Notes under the pieces: generated by a model
What the model saw: only the letters and a program-made list of their open reading frames with translations
The model's database searches: none
What the model was told of the DNA's origin: nothing
Program-made: the position numbers and the translations under genes
Assembly (NCBI RefSeq): GCF_023502205.1
Contig: NZ_JAMFLG010000044.1
Location: 1-35,837 of the forward strand
Source of the DNA: Aquiflexum sp. TKW24L
Lineage (GTDB): Bacteria > Bacteroidota > Bacteroidia > Cytophagales > Cyclobacteriaceae
Direction: 5' to 3'
Length of the DNA: 35,837 nucleotides
Part shown: one piece after another, positions 1 to 8,827 of the stretch
Numbering within the stretch: the first letter of the stretch is position 1
How the letters are laid out: each line of letters starts with the position of its first letter

Positions 1-1848
1 TGGATCTGATACAGAAACATTGCTCAAAGTCACGTTACCTGTATTGGTCACCACAATGGTGTAATTCAGTACATCGCCTACTGCAGCAAAGCTTGACTCA
101 GTCGCAGTCTTGGTGATGGATAGGGCAGGGCTGAGGATTACAGGGGTAATTGCGGAAGCAAAAACAGGACCTGGGACTTGATTGCTTGTAACATTTACAA
201 CATTTACTAGATTGTCTCCAAGATCAAAAACTTCTTGGGCTACAATGTAAGAAACATTGTAAACCCATGTTTCCCCCACATTTAGAACGCCGGGATCAGA
301 TAAATCTCCATCAGGTGATGTAAGGGTAATTCCGGAAGGAGAACCTGGTAAAAAATCAAGAGTGGTTAAATTTGTAATGTTAATATTTCCGGTATTGGTG
401 ACTGTTATTTCATAATCAAGTTGTTGCCCCGCAGATGTTACAGGGTTTGGTCCCCCAATTTGGGTTTTGGATACTAATAAATTTGGTACTTGGATAAGAT
501 TCTCAGTATGAGAATCAGATGCCGTGACTATGATATTGCCGGCAGAAGCCGAAACAGACGCATTATTTGTGAAAAATCCTGCTTCAATGTCACTTTGCTT
601 TAAACTATAAAAACCGGAAAACCCAGAGTTATTTGAGGACCCAACAGCTAATGAAATAGAAGATCCGGTTAGCGAAATTGACGGATCTAAAACTGTAACA
701 TCAGAAAGTGGATAATTGCCAATATTGGTTAAAAGGAAATTATAAATTATCCTATCTCCCACATTTTGAACACCGTCGCCATTTGTATCTTCATAATTTC
801 CGGATTTTATAAGGCTGATATTAGGTTGAGGAGAAGTCAGGATGAAAGTTTCTGATTTTTGACAATTAAATTCATCAGTGATTGTAGCGATATATGTTCC
901 AGCTGGTAAATCGGTCCTGTTTAAGCCAATTGTTCCATCGTTCCAGGTTACTGTCTTTGTACCGGTCCCTCCATTGACAACCAATGATATGGATCCATTG
1001 TCAATTCCTGGGGTTGGTTGATTTACAGTTGAAGAAATAGTCAACTCACTGGGTAGCGTAATGGACTTTGTAAATGTATTGGTGACCCCTTTTGAATCTG
1101 TGACAACGAGAGTCGCTGTACCATTAGTTGAAAATGCAACGATTGGATCAGCCAAAGTAGAAGTGGAAGGATTTGTATTTGGGCTAAAAGTCCAATTGTA
1201 AGTATAAGGAATACTTCCTCCATTGGTTGTTGAAAAGAATTTGACACTTGTAGCTCCATTTTCTGTACAGGCTGTGTAATCAAACTGCACAGCCAAGGGA
1301 GCGTCTACGGTAATGTCCTCCCCAAACTGACATTGGGCACTAGGGTAGTCATTGCATTTGTAACTTGAAGATAAATCAGCAGAGCCTGAGGTGGTCCATG
1401 CTAAAAGTGGGTTCAATAACTTGACCTGCGCTCCGCAAGTCCAAGTAAAAGAATGGTTGAGTGTGACTATTTTATTTTCTGATTTAGCAGAAGGCAAAAC
1501 GCCTAACCAAACATTTAAAAATTGTGTTGAGCCACCAATAGATAAATCAGCAAATAGTCTAGTATTATTTGTACTTGATCCTGAATTGGAATTGTATACT
1601 ACGGATATATAGGCCGTTTGTTGGACTCCCGGCGTACAGGTCGCAAGGGAATTTGCTAATGGAACCCCTAATGCATCACTCAGATAAACCTGTTTGATGG
1701 TAAAGTTGTTGGAGGAACAGTTATTGCCGCAATCCCTTAGATCTAAGAGAGTGGGTTGATTCTGTGCCTGGATTTTAGATGGGACTACCAAAAAAATCCA
1801 AATGAAAAATATAGCCAGGTAGGCTACAGTAGTGTTAATTTTTTTCAT
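1..1848 (-). CDS. Large exported SprB-repeat/DUF11-repeat surface protein (N-terminal 616 residues, cut by window edge)
   Basis: The reading frame starts at an ATG (1846-1848) and stays open to base 1, so the C-terminus lies outside the window. Residues 1-30 form a signal peptide ending in KIQAQ. Residues about 30-195 are a Cys-containing N-terminal region I do not recognise. Residues about 197-343 hold two SprB/PKD-like repeats with GGSIPYTYNWTF and LPAGTYIATITDEFNC signatures. From about 345 there are three DUF11/DUF7507-type beta-sandwich repeats with TNTGN and VxDP signatures, the last one cut by the edge. Such repeats are typical of giant cell-surface adhesins and gliding-related proteins exported by T9SS. 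The missing end would be expected to carry a sorting domain, which is inference. The neighbouring PorP/SprF-like gene fits an outer-membrane partner. The class is well supported but the ligand is unknown. Confidence 0.85.
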   Translation of the reverse strand, partial: MKKINTTVAYLAIFFIWIFLVVPSKIQAQNQPTLLDLRDCGNNCSSNNFTIKQVYLSDALGVPLANSLATCTPGVQQTAYISVVYNSNSGSSTNNTRLFADLSIGGSTQFLNVWLGVLPSAKSENKIVTLNHSFTWTCGAQVKLLNPLLAWTTSGSADLSSSYKCNDYPSAQCQFGEDITVDAPLAVQFDYTACTENGATSVKFFSTTNGGSIPYTYNWTFSPNTNPSTSTLADPIVAFSTNGTATLVVTDSKGVTNTFTKSITLPSELTISSTVNQPTPGIDNGSISLVVNGGTGTKTVTWNDGTIGLNRTDLPAGTYIATITDEFNCQKSETFILTSPQPNISLIKSGNYEDTNGDGVQNVGDRIIYNFLLTNIGNYPLSDVTVLDPSISLTGSSISLAVGSSNNSGFSGFYSLKQSDIEAGFFTNNASVSASAGNIIVTASDSHTENLIQVPNLLVSKTQIGGPNPVTSAGQQLDYEITVTNTGNINITNLTTLDFLPGSPSGITLTSPDGDLSDPGVLNVGETWVYNVSYIVAQEVFDLGDNLVNVVNVTSNQVPGPVFASAITPVILSPALSITKTATESSFAAVGDVLNYTIVVTNTGNVTLSNVSVSDP

Positions 1849-2399
1849 CTTAACTACATTTAATTGAAGAGTTTGGTGATCGCTCACCATTTACAATTAC
1901 TAAAAAGCAAAATCCAAAAATTGGTTTGATCTTTAGTTTTCAAAAGCAAGGATGATGCTTTTGATTTTTTTTAGGGAAGAGTCCCGGGAAAATATTGAAG
2001 TTTTACAGATGGGTGTGTCTATAAAACAATACTTGAATCCGGATTCTTATAAAATTTGATGAATGTTAAGAATCCAAAGAAGTGGGTGATATATGGATTT
2101 TAACTTCCCTTCAAAAGTTTTAATTTTATTGTACAAAAGGAAACTTTTGTTTTACAAAGCAAAAATGTGGGCTTAATTTACTTTTTTTTTCAGATTTCTG
2201 TAAAACAATATTTGTAGTTTAAAAAGAGATTTTCTATAATTTACCAACTTTTGGCATTTTTAATCTCATTATATTACCTATGGAATGTCAATAGAAAAGG
2301 TTTCTCAGGCATATGAATGATGAACTTGAATATCTGACCTTTGGGAATATTTACCTATTTTATACAATTCCGTTTCCTCCGAACAGGAATTTTTGCAAT
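1849..2399. other. AT-rich intergenic region upstream of the SprB-repeat gene
   Basis: No plausible coding region is present on either strand. It must hold the promoter of the large surface-protein gene, but I find no TAnnTTTG element on the minus strand. A short inverted repeat (1941-1948 with 1956-1963, arms CAAAAGCA/TGCTTTTG) is followed by T's on the plus strand, although no plus-strand gene precedes it. Confidence 0.5.
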
Positions 2400-2441
2400 A
2401 AAAAAAAGCTGTCTGTAAGACGTTAGTCCCAGACAGCCTTT
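2400..2441 (-). terminator. Rho-independent terminator of the PorP/SprF-like gene
   Basis: An 8-bp stem (GCTGTCTG at 2408-2415 pairing with CAGACAGC at 2430-2437) is followed, in minus-strand reading, by eight T's. It lies about 85 bp past the stop of the gene at 2524 and separates it from the SprB-repeat gene. Confidence 0.85.
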
Positions 2442-2523
2442 TGAATAAATAGACTCTAAACATTAAAAAATGCAACAAAATTTAATTTCTAAAAGATTTT
2501 CTCTTTATATAGAGAGCTGATGG

Positions 2524-3501
2524 TTAAAACCACCTTGGATTTTTCATAGTCACTTTTCTTGCAGAAAGGTAGTATCCAACAGAGATTTCATGTGAATTGG
2601 CTCCCATATTCTGTAGGACATTAAGGTTTTGATCATAAGCATATCCAATTCTAAGGTTTGGGGTAGCGAATATTTCTCCTATAAAAGCGACCGCATTTCT
2701 TTTGCTCAATGAGCCTGCCTCAGGGTTTTCATTCATGATATTTAGATTTGACCTGTATGAAGCGCCCAACCATAATTTGTCCATAAAAAGCATCATGCCG
2801 TTGAGATCATAAGTAGTTGGAGATCCTTTTACTTGCTTCACCAAGAAAGATGGTTTGAATTTGATGTTTTCTGAAACATCCAACAGAGCGCCCGCAGTTA
2901 AGTAAAAGTGAATGTCATGGTAAGCGAGAGCTATATCTTCTCTTTCCAAAGCACCTTTCCCGATAAGGTTGTATGCACTTAGGCCTGCATAAAATTTACT
3001 GGTGTGAAAGAATAGTCCAAGGTTGGCATTTGGGGTCATCATATTCACAGTACCTGTTGGGATCTCAGGATCATTGTCATGGAGCGCTTTTAACATATCT
3101 CCATTGATACTGTATTGTCCTACACCTGCACTAGCACCCAATCCCAAGAAAGAATCTCTTCCTGTTTGAATTCTGTAGGCATAGCTCAAAAGCGCTGAAG
3201 TAGTCTTGGTGGGACCGATCTTATCAGCTAGAATAAGGGCTCCAAAACCCATCATTCCTTCGTTTGCACTAAAATCAGCAGTAACTGTAAAAGTTTCCGG
3301 TGCTCCTTCAAATCCTACCCACTGACTTCTATAGGTACTTTGAACATAACCTTCATTTTTATATCCGGCATAAGCTGGGTTGATATGTAAGCCATTAAAA
3401 ATGTACTGGCTAAACTGTGGTAATTGTTGTGCATTTGATTCTGTAAAAATGAAAGAAGAAATCAATAATGCGATTGCGAGTAATCTAAATGTTGTTTTCA
3501 T
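2524..3501 (-). CDS. PorP/SprF family type IX secretion-associated outer-membrane protein
   Basis: This 325-residue protein has a signal peptide (residues 1-24, ending SNAQ) followed by the family hallmark QLPQFSQYIFNGLHINPAYAGYKN-like region. That region is Q-x-SQY at about 29-33 and INPAYAG at about 41-47. The rest alternates short beta-strand and turn segments, as expected for an outer-membrane beta-barrel. Family members such as SprF and PorP act in or beside the T9SS, often as partners of one particular surface protein. Length is normal and the ATG start gives a clean signal peptide. It has its own terminator (2400-2441), so it is probably transcribed separately from the SprB-repeat gene downstream. 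Functional pairing with that gene is inference from adjacency. An unusual long inverted repeat lies in its upstream region (3621-3681). Confidence 0.9.
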   Translation of the reverse strand: MKTTFRLLAIALLISSFIFTESNAQQLPQFSQYIFNGLHINPAYAGYKNEGYVQSTYRSQWVGFEGAPETFTVTADFSANEGMMGFGALILADKIGPTKTTSALLSYAYRIQTGRDSFLGLGASAGVGQYSINGDMLKALHDNDPEIPTGTVNMMTPNANLGLFFHTSKFYAGLSAYNLIGKGALEREDIALAYHDIHFYLTAGALLDVSENIKFKPSFLVKQVKGSPTTYDLNGMMLFMDKLWLGASYRSNLNIMNENPEAGSLSKRNAVAFIGEIFATPNLRIGYAYDQNLNVLQNMGANSHEISVGYYLSARKVTMKNPRWF

Positions 3502-3910
3502 AACTTTTAAAATTTGAGGTCGGGTGACCAGATTGCGAGAAGATTATTTGTTTAGAGTTTTTAAAAATGATTCAAATCGTTATGAAATGATTTAAATACA
3601 TTATTATGATGTAAATATAGTATAAAATGTATTTCATATCCAAATAATATTTAAAAATAATTTTACGAAATACATTTTATAAGATTTAAAAGATGTTTTT
3701 TTGAGTATTTAACCTAATAATAAAAAGTGTTTAAATGGGTGAATTTTGGATAGTAAATTTGTAAAATTTTTTAAAAAAGTGCTTATTTATTCAAATTTAA
3801 AGGATTTTGTTATTTTAATGTCGGATACTGTATGCCTCTTGGATTTCAAAAAATGGTAAAAAAGTCTTTTTTGATCAAAAAATCAGGGTTCAAAAAAAAA
3901 TTTAAAAAAA
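3502..3910. other. Very AT-rich intergenic region upstream of the PorP/SprF-like gene
   Basis: There is no coding region here. It contains the 15-bp inverted repeat at 3621-3681, described separately, and A/T homopolymer runs at about 3770-3910. One sequence matching the Bacteroidota -7 consensus on the minus strand (TAAATTTG, 3799-3792) lies about 290 bp from the start codon without a good -33 element, so I do not call it a promoter. Confidence 0.5.
3621..3681. repeat. Perfect 15-bp inverted repeat with 31-bp spacer in the PorP/SprF-like gene upstream region
   Basis: Arm 1 TATAAAATGTATTTC (3621-3635) is the exact reverse complement of arm 2 (3667-3681). The spacer is almost entirely A/T. 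The element sits 120-180 bp upstream of the start codon at 3501. It could be an operator pair or a stem in a long 5' leader. No T-run follows the second arm on either strand, so it does not look like an intrinsic terminator. Confidence 0.7.
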
Positions 3911-3950
3911 GAAAAAAAAAAGGCCACCTGATTTTCAGGTGGCCTTTTTA
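3911..3950 (-). terminator. Rho-independent terminator of the M28 peptidase gene
   Basis: A 9-bp GC-rich stem (GGCCACCTG at 3921-3929 with CAGGTGGCC at 3935-3943) has a 5-base loop and is flanked by a long A-run on the plus strand. The minus-strand transcript therefore ends in about nine U's. It lies about 40 bp after the peptidase stop. Confidence 0.92.
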
Positions 3951-3980
3951 AAAACCGAATTATTTGTTTTAGAAACTGCT

Positions 3981-5459
3981 TTAGTCTATACCGTACAATT
4001 CTTTACTTATTGCTTCATATTTATCACCGCTTTTCCAAGTTGGCCTTTCAGCCCAGTTGGCAATGTTTTGAGCTGCCAAAATGTAGGATTTCCAATATAA
4101 CAGGGCATAATCAAGATCGAAGCTGTCTACTTCGTCAGCTGGCTGATGATAATATTTATTGATTTCATCATCAAAAGCCGTGAATCCTAAACTGAAGGTA
4201 GGTGCAGGTATTCCTTTCCTTGCAAAGTTGACATTGTCCGATCTGTCATATAAGCCTTGTTCAGGTGATGGGTCTGAGATCGCCTTCAATCCAAAATCTG
4301 CAACAGCTTTTTCTATCATAGGATCAGCAGATGTTCTTCCCAATCCAATAACCGTCACTATGGAAGTGTCGTTATATCCGCCATTGTCAATATTGAGGTT
4401 GAAAATTATCTGGTGAAGTGGGACCATAGGGTTTTCGGCAAAATAACCTGATCCCAAAAGTCCTTTTTCTTCTGCTGTCCAGGCACAAAGTAGAATGGAC
4501 CTTTTTGGCGGATTTTTTGCAAAATACTTTGCAGCATTGATGACAGCAACGGTTCCGACAGCATTGTCCCTTGCACCATTATATATAGAGTCACCTTCTG
4601 CATTTGGCTTGCCGACTCCCACATGGTCATAATGTGCTGACAACATGATGTATTCATTCTTGAGTTTTGGATCTGTCCCTTCAATAACTGCTACCACATT
4701 CTTTCCCGTGATTTTCCTATTGACCTTGCCCTGTATCTGAACATCTGCTTTGGCATAATTACCTTTTCCAATGGCATTGATTTGCTCATTATTCAAATCC
4801 TTTAACCAGATATAAGGGATTGATTCTTCTCCATCAGTATTGTCTACAGTCAATTGAGGCCTGTTAAGGAAATTAGAAACTAGATTCCATGGGACCGAAG
4901 GGACATTGTACATCTCTATCAAAGCAATGGCGCCTTTGGATTTCGCCAATGAAATTTTTTCTCTCCCTGCACTGAATAAGTCGGCAGGGCTCAACCTGTT
5001 TGGTGTTCCGACATTGGTAACCACAATTTTCCCCTTTACCTCTTTACCGGCATAGTCAGATTCTAATCCATAACCTAACACTACCATTTCAAATTCACCA
5101 GCCAAAGAAGGTCCGTCCAATACAAGGAGTCCATCTCCCTGTTCAAAAACATTGCTTCCGAGAGAAACTGTACCTTTTGAGGGTGGGGACGAAAGTCTAA
5201 AGGGGATATTTTGGTAGTATCCATTGGCACCATCAATTTGTGTAGCCCCATACTTCCAAAATTGCTCTGATATATACCTTGCTGCTGCATCTATTTCAGG
5301 TCTTATAGGATCCCTGCCCATCAGTTCATCTGATGCGAGATACCGAAAGTGCGAAATAGCTTCCCTTTCATTAAATTCTGATTCGATACTTTCTTTCTGG
5401 GCATGAACTTGTAAAGTCAATACCGATAAAGCAAATATGATTGATTGAGTTTTTGACAT
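3981..5459 (-). CDS. Secreted M28-family zinc aminopeptidase with PA domain
   Basis: This 492-residue protein has a signal peptide (residues 1-20, ending VHAQ). An inserted PA-like domain covers roughly residues 100-245, with the GKIVVTNVG segment. The M28 catalytic domain follows. Metal ligands and catalytic residues are visible in the usual order: SAHYDH, the bridging Asp in NGARDN, Glu-Glu in TAEEKG, Asp in NIDNGG, and the late His in KYYHQPADEVD. M28 enzymes are di-zinc exopeptidases that release N-terminal residues from peptides. With its signal peptide this one probably acts in the periplasm or outside the cell. The ATG start gives the signal peptide directly. It has its own terminator (3911-3950) and looks monocistronic. 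Substrate preference cannot be read from the sequence, and a glutaminyl-cyclase-like role is the other possibility within the fold family. Confidence 0.92.
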   Translation of the reverse strand: MSKTQSIIFALSVLTLQVHAQKESIESEFNEREAISHFRYLASDELMGRDPIRPEIDAAARYISEQFWKYGATQIDGANGYYQNIPFRLSSPPSKGTVSLGSNVFEQGDGLLVLDGPSLAGEFEMVVLGYGLESDYAGKEVKGKIVVTNVGTPNRLSPADLFSAGREKISLAKSKGAIALIEMYNVPSVPWNLVSNFLNRPQLTVDNTDGEESIPYIWLKDLNNEQINAIGKGNYAKADVQIQGKVNRKITGKNVVAVIEGTDPKLKNEYIMLSAHYDHVGVGKPNAEGDSIYNGARDNAVGTVAVINAAKYFAKNPPKRSILLCAWTAEEKGLLGSGYFAENPMVPLHQIIFNLNIDNGGYNDTSIVTVIGLGRTSADPMIEKAVADFGLKAISDPSPEQGLYDRSDNVNFARKGIPAPTFSLGFTAFDDEINKYYHQPADEVDSFDLDYALLYWKSYILAAQNIANWAERPTWKSGDKYEAISKELYGID

Positions 5460-5793
5460 GATAATGTTGCTTTTCTGGATAAATAAGAATAGAATAAGAG
5501 AAAGCGGTTAAAACCAAACTCCCTTAAATTAATAGCTTTTTGATATTTGAAATGTATTCAAATAAGAAGACAAGAATTAAAATATGTTTCCCACCCAAAA
5601 AAAGTAAACAGTCAATAGACTGTTTACCTTTAAATTATGGATTTTCAATATTTAATCGATGTTATATATAATCTCAATGATTCAATCAAAACCTGGGATT
5701 GATGGAGAAATGAACAATACATATGACTTCGGTGCCCTGTCTTTTTTGGAAAAGAATTTTGGGTTTCAGGTCGGAGGGGATACTACCTTTTAA
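5460..5793. other. Intergenic region between the rhodanese and M28 peptidase genes
   Basis: It holds the terminator at 5597-5630 and, by position, the promoter of the M28 peptidase at about 5460-5590. I could not place the promoter to a consensus. The 163 bases between the rhodanese stop and the hairpin contain no supported gene. Confidence 0.5.
5597..5630 (-). terminator. Rho-independent terminator of the PASTA/T9SS/rhodanese operon
   Basis: A 10-bp stem (GTAAACAGTC at 5604-5613 with GACTGTTTAC at 5618-5627) has a 4-base loop and is followed by seven U's in the minus-strand transcript. It is the first strong hairpin after the rhodanese gene, about 165 bp past its stop. Confidence 0.85.
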
Positions 5794-6102
5794 TCATTCA
5801 TTTTCTTCCATTTCCCGGAAGGCTATGATTCCTCCGAGCAAATTTCTGACTTTCATAAAACCATGGCTTTCAAGAAATCTTTTAGCATTTCCGCTTCTCG
5901 CCCCTGACCTACATTGCATCACAATTTCTTTATTCTTAAAATCTTTGATTTCATCAAGTTGGTGTGCAAGTTGACCCATGGGAATGTTGAGTGCTCCAAG
6001 GTTATCTTCCTCGTATTCCCATTCTTCCCTTACATCAATAAACACGAAGTCGTCTTTGTCTTCTAATTTCTTTTTGAGTTCTGTGACTGTAATGTCTTCC
6101 AT
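5794..6102 (-). CDS. Single-domain rhodanese-like sulfurtransferase
   Basis: This 102-residue protein is one complete rhodanese domain. It has the FIDVREEWEYEEDNLGALNIPMG-type start (residues 20-43) and the active-site loop CRSGARS, with the catalytic Cys at residue 64. Rhodaneses carry a persulfide on this Cys and pass sulfur to acceptors such as cyanide, thioredoxin-like partners or biosynthetic enzymes. The CRSGxRS loop is typical of small cytoplasmic GlpE/PspE-like members. There is no signal peptide, so it is cytoplasmic. It starts 8 bp after the stop of the T9SS cargo gene and is probably the last gene of that operon. Its sulfur acceptor is unknown. Confidence 0.92.
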   Translation of the reverse strand: MEDITVTELKKKLEDKDDFVFIDVREEWEYEEDNLGALNIPMGQLAHQLDEIKDFKNKEIVMQCRSGARSGNAKRFLESHGFMKVRNLLGGIIAFREMEENE

Positions 6103-6110
6103 TGTTTCTC

Positions 6111-7949
6111 TTATTTTACTAATATTCTAAATGACTTTTGTTCCTTGCCGATGGTGGTCTTTATTACATAGACCCCTTTCTGCATTCCTTCAAAATTAAC
6201 AATTTTCCCCTTGTCATTATCTGAAATAGTCAGGACAATATTTCGACCCATAGGGTCATAGATATAAACACTTTCAATTTTGCCTTCAATAAACAATGAT
6301 CCTGATACAGGATTAGGGTATATCTTCAAAGGAATTGCCGATTCGGCCTCAGCTTCGTAGGGTTGGTTTTCTGTAACATGTGCCCTCATCATCAAGGAAC
6401 CTTCCACGGTTTCATTCTGTACCCAAGAACCGGTAGCATTGAAGAAAATTTCCCCACCGTTATCATAGGTTTTGTCCAATCCCACATATAGGAAATCATT
6501 GGTAAACTGGGTAAATCCAATATAAAAAGTCCCGTCGATCACAACGTTTTTGTCCATTTCAAAATATGCAAATTCATTCAGGGAGTCTTTGGTCGGGATA
6601 AATACCTCCTTCTTATAAATGGGCTCCTCGTCTAATTCATCCCATACCATCAAATCAATTACACCTCCTAGTTGGGTGAAATTTGTAAAATTGATGCTCA
6701 ATCCTTTCAAAAACAATGGACTGTTTACTTCATACCGGACGGCAAGCATGCCGGATCTTTGGTTGATACCGGCAGAATAATCCACACTCCCGTCGTCATA
6801 AGCTAAAAAATCTCTTATGGGTACAATTGTCCTTACAGTATCATTGATCCTGAAATCTACTTCCGGATAAGTGACCGGTAATCCGTTTTCAATACCCGTC
6901 AATAATCCATCGCCAGTGACCAAATAGCTGACTAATTCATAATCCATTTCCACTTCAGGCAAGGGAACATTGGTGATTGGAATACTGGAAAATCCTCTCC
7001 TTTCCTGACCAATAGGGACTGGGTTGAAAGGGGTATTTGTATTGATGGATTTGATACGGTTTTGACTTTCTTTTTCCCTTATTTCAAATGAATATTCCAT
7101 GGCCCGGAAACCATTATTGAGGTTTTTGAACTCATTGGAAGTAACATTCCAAAAAGATTCAGGGTCTTTTTTCAACATGAAAAGTGGAACAGCAGAATAC
7201 TTTTTAAAAGGCCTTGCATTTGAAAGTGTAAGTGCCCGGTCGGGAAACGATACATCTGTTAGACTCCTGTTTTTGTGAAGGTAAATGTAATCTAGAATCC
7301 AACTGTCAAATGGGCCCGAACGCCGTCCCTGAATTTGGAATCTAAATTGGAAACCACTATGCAAATATTGTGGAAGCACCTTGATGATTTTTTGGGTAAA
7401 GAAAAACTCCTCCGCGATAAGGCCACCGGATTGTTCCCAGACATTGACCCAAAGACTATCCTGATCTAAAAATTGCAGGACCAAATTGTCATTTTCATCG
7501 GGAATTTCCGCTTTCCCTCCAGGTTGCCAAAAAAAACTTAAATACACCGAGTTTGCTTCTGCAATGCTTAAACCTGATAAATTGATCTGTCTTGATGTGA
7601 TTTTATCAGTAAATCCCTGCTCAAATTGGACCTGTGAGTAGGGTCTCCCCATTTCATCTATGCCATCAAGCAGCAGAGTACCTTTGGTTGGTGCGGCATT
7701 GGCCACAGTATTGGAAAGTGTTACTCCTTCGCCGATCCATTTGTTGGAATCTAGGACGGACTTGGAAAAATCATCCCAGAATGGCAGTGTCAAAGGACCT
7801 GCTTGCATTCTAAAATTTTCAGTTTTTGTCTCTATTTTTTTAAGTTGAATTGGAGTGGGAAGCTGGCGAAATTGAGCAATAGAGGTAATTGGACTTAAAA
7901 TAAGCACCGAACAAATGAGAAGAAATAATATTGGTCTTAATAAACTCAT
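6111..7949 (-). CDS. T9SS cargo protein with C-terminal sorting domain, function unknown
   Basis: This 612-residue protein has a signal peptide (residues 1-26, ending SIAQ). The N-terminal third (about 50-235) reads like a MAM/jelly-roll binding domain: LPFWDDFSKSVLDSNKWI, then VYLSFFWQPGG, then SWILDYIYLHKN. Residues about 540-612 are a type A T9SS sorting domain (LKIYPNPVSGSLFIEG, then GVYVIKT). It should therefore be exported to the cell surface or the medium with the tail removed. I see no catalytic motif. Its start codon directly abuts the stop of the PASTA gene (7949/7950), which implies tight co-translation. Homologous PASTA plus T9SS-protein pairs are, as I recall, frequent in this phylum. 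The biological role is unknown. Confidence 0.88.
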   Translation of the reverse strand: MSLLRPILFLLICSVLILSPITSIAQFRQLPTPIQLKKIETKTENFRMQAGPLTLPFWDDFSKSVLDSNKWIGEGVTLSNTVANAAPTKGTLLLDGIDEMGRPYSQVQFEQGFTDKITSRQINLSGLSIAEANSVYLSFFWQPGGKAEIPDENDNLVLQFLDQDSLWVNVWEQSGGLIAEEFFFTQKIIKVLPQYLHSGFQFRFQIQGRRSGPFDSWILDYIYLHKNRSLTDVSFPDRALTLSNARPFKKYSAVPLFMLKKDPESFWNVTSNEFKNLNNGFRAMEYSFEIREKESQNRIKSINTNTPFNPVPIGQERRGFSSIPITNVPLPEVEMDYELVSYLVTGDGLLTGIENGLPVTYPEVDFRINDTVRTIVPIRDFLAYDDGSVDYSAGINQRSGMLAVRYEVNSPLFLKGLSINFTNFTQLGGVIDLMVWDELDEEPIYKKEVFIPTKDSLNEFAYFEMDKNVVIDGTFYIGFTQFTNDFLYVGLDKTYDNGGEIFFNATGSWVQNETVEGSLMMRAHVTENQPYEAEAESAIPLKIYPNPVSGSLFIEGKIESVYIYDPMGRNIVLTISDNDKGKIVNFEGMQKGVYVIKTTIGKEQKSFRILVK

Positions 7950-8726
7950 TTAAAAATCATTTGCACTTTTCTTTCCTTCCGAAATCCAGATATGTATTTG
8001 TTCACCGGTTTTGACAGGAGCACCTGCAGGGGGCATTTGCCTGATTATAATCCCAGATGCGACGCTATCAGTGAGTACGTAATTGATATTTCCCATTCTC
8101 AATCCTGATCCAATGATCAAAAATTCCACATCAATTTCATCCATTCCAGTTAAGGAAGGAACTTCTAAGACTTGGTTTCCAAAACCATCTCCAACAACAA
8201 GGTCAATTTGGGCACCTTTAGGGATTTCAAAACCTTCAGGTACATTTCTCCCTCTGTATTTTTGTTCCAAAACGACATTGGTCCCGATATCAGGGACATA
8301 AATGATTTCCCCGCGAAGCAAACCAATGTTTCCAAGTATTTCCTGAGCGTTCTTCAAAGGGCTGTTGACAAGGTTTGGCATTTTTAACAATGGTGCATTC
8401 CTTGCATTGAGCGTAACGTAGATTTTTCTACCCCTTTTGACTTTGCTGTCAGGATTTGGAGTTTGTTTGAGAACCGAAAATGGTTTTGCCTCTGCATTGA
8501 AACCACTATCAATATTGACTTCATAAGTCAGGTCACGATCCGAAAGAAATTTATCAAGCTCTCTGACTTCGTATCCTTCAAGATTAGGTACAGTTACTGT
8601 CTGCCCGTGATTGGTATAAGAAGGAAGATAGACCTTTAGAAATATGAAAGACAATAAGGTGATGGTAAGTAGAACCAAACCGATGTGGATGGCAATTTTT
8701 TTAATCAAATCTCTTGTATTACCCAT
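7950..8726 (-). CDS. Membrane-anchored triple-PASTA-domain protein without a kinase domain
   Basis: This 258-residue protein has a short cytoplasmic N-terminus and one membrane segment at about residues 10-31. Three PASTA repeats follow at about 41-107, 112-180 and 186-252, each with a VPNLxG/MPNLVN/VPSLTG start and a KGxxIxxxVxxG-type end. PASTA domains bind peptidoglycan or muropeptides in Ser/Thr kinases and penicillin-binding proteins. Here no kinase or transpeptidase domain is present, so the protein probably presents the repeats to the periplasm as a binding or scaffold module. It is the first gene of an operon with the T9SS cargo and rhodanese genes and abuts the former. The ATG start fits the membrane anchor. 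The role is inferred only from domain content. Confidence 0.9.
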   Translation of the reverse strand: MGNTRDLIKKIAIHIGLVLLTITLLSFIFLKVYLPSYTNHGQTVTVPNLEGYEVRELDKFLSDRDLTYEVNIDSGFNAEAKPFSVLKQTPNPDSKVKRGRKIYVTLNARNAPLLKMPNLVNSPLKNAQEILGNIGLLRGEIIYVPDIGTNVVLEQKYRGRNVPEGFEIPKGAQIDLVVGDGFGNQVLEVPSLTGMDEIDVEFLIIGSGLRMGNINYVLTDSVASGIIIRQMPPAGAPVKTGEQIHIWISEGKKSANDF

Positions 8727-8827
8727 GTATCAGATGAATTCTTTAAGCTAACGTATAAAGGTAAAATTATATTTGTTTTCCAAAGTACAAATTACGGCAA
8801 ATAGACACTTTGTAAAAAGTTAATATA

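Noticed and set aside
1041-1283. 80-codon minus-strand frame and the 73-codon plus-strand frame at 1391-1612
   Set aside because: Both are shadows of the large SprB/DUF11-repeat gene, whose own frame is open through 1-1848 and shows clear repeat motifs.
1941-1970. Hairpin followed by T's on the plus strand
   Set aside because: No plus-strand gene ends upstream of it and it does not work as a terminator on the minus strand. It is kept only as a note in the intergenic entry.
2112-2149. CAAAAGTTT / AAACTTTTG inverted repeat in the intergenic region
   Set aside because: The 9-bp arms are A/T-rich and several alternative pairings exist nearby, so it is not clearly above chance.
7950-8726. PASTA protein as a Ser/Thr kinase
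   Set aside because: Only about 10 residues precede the membrane segment and no kinase motifs are present.
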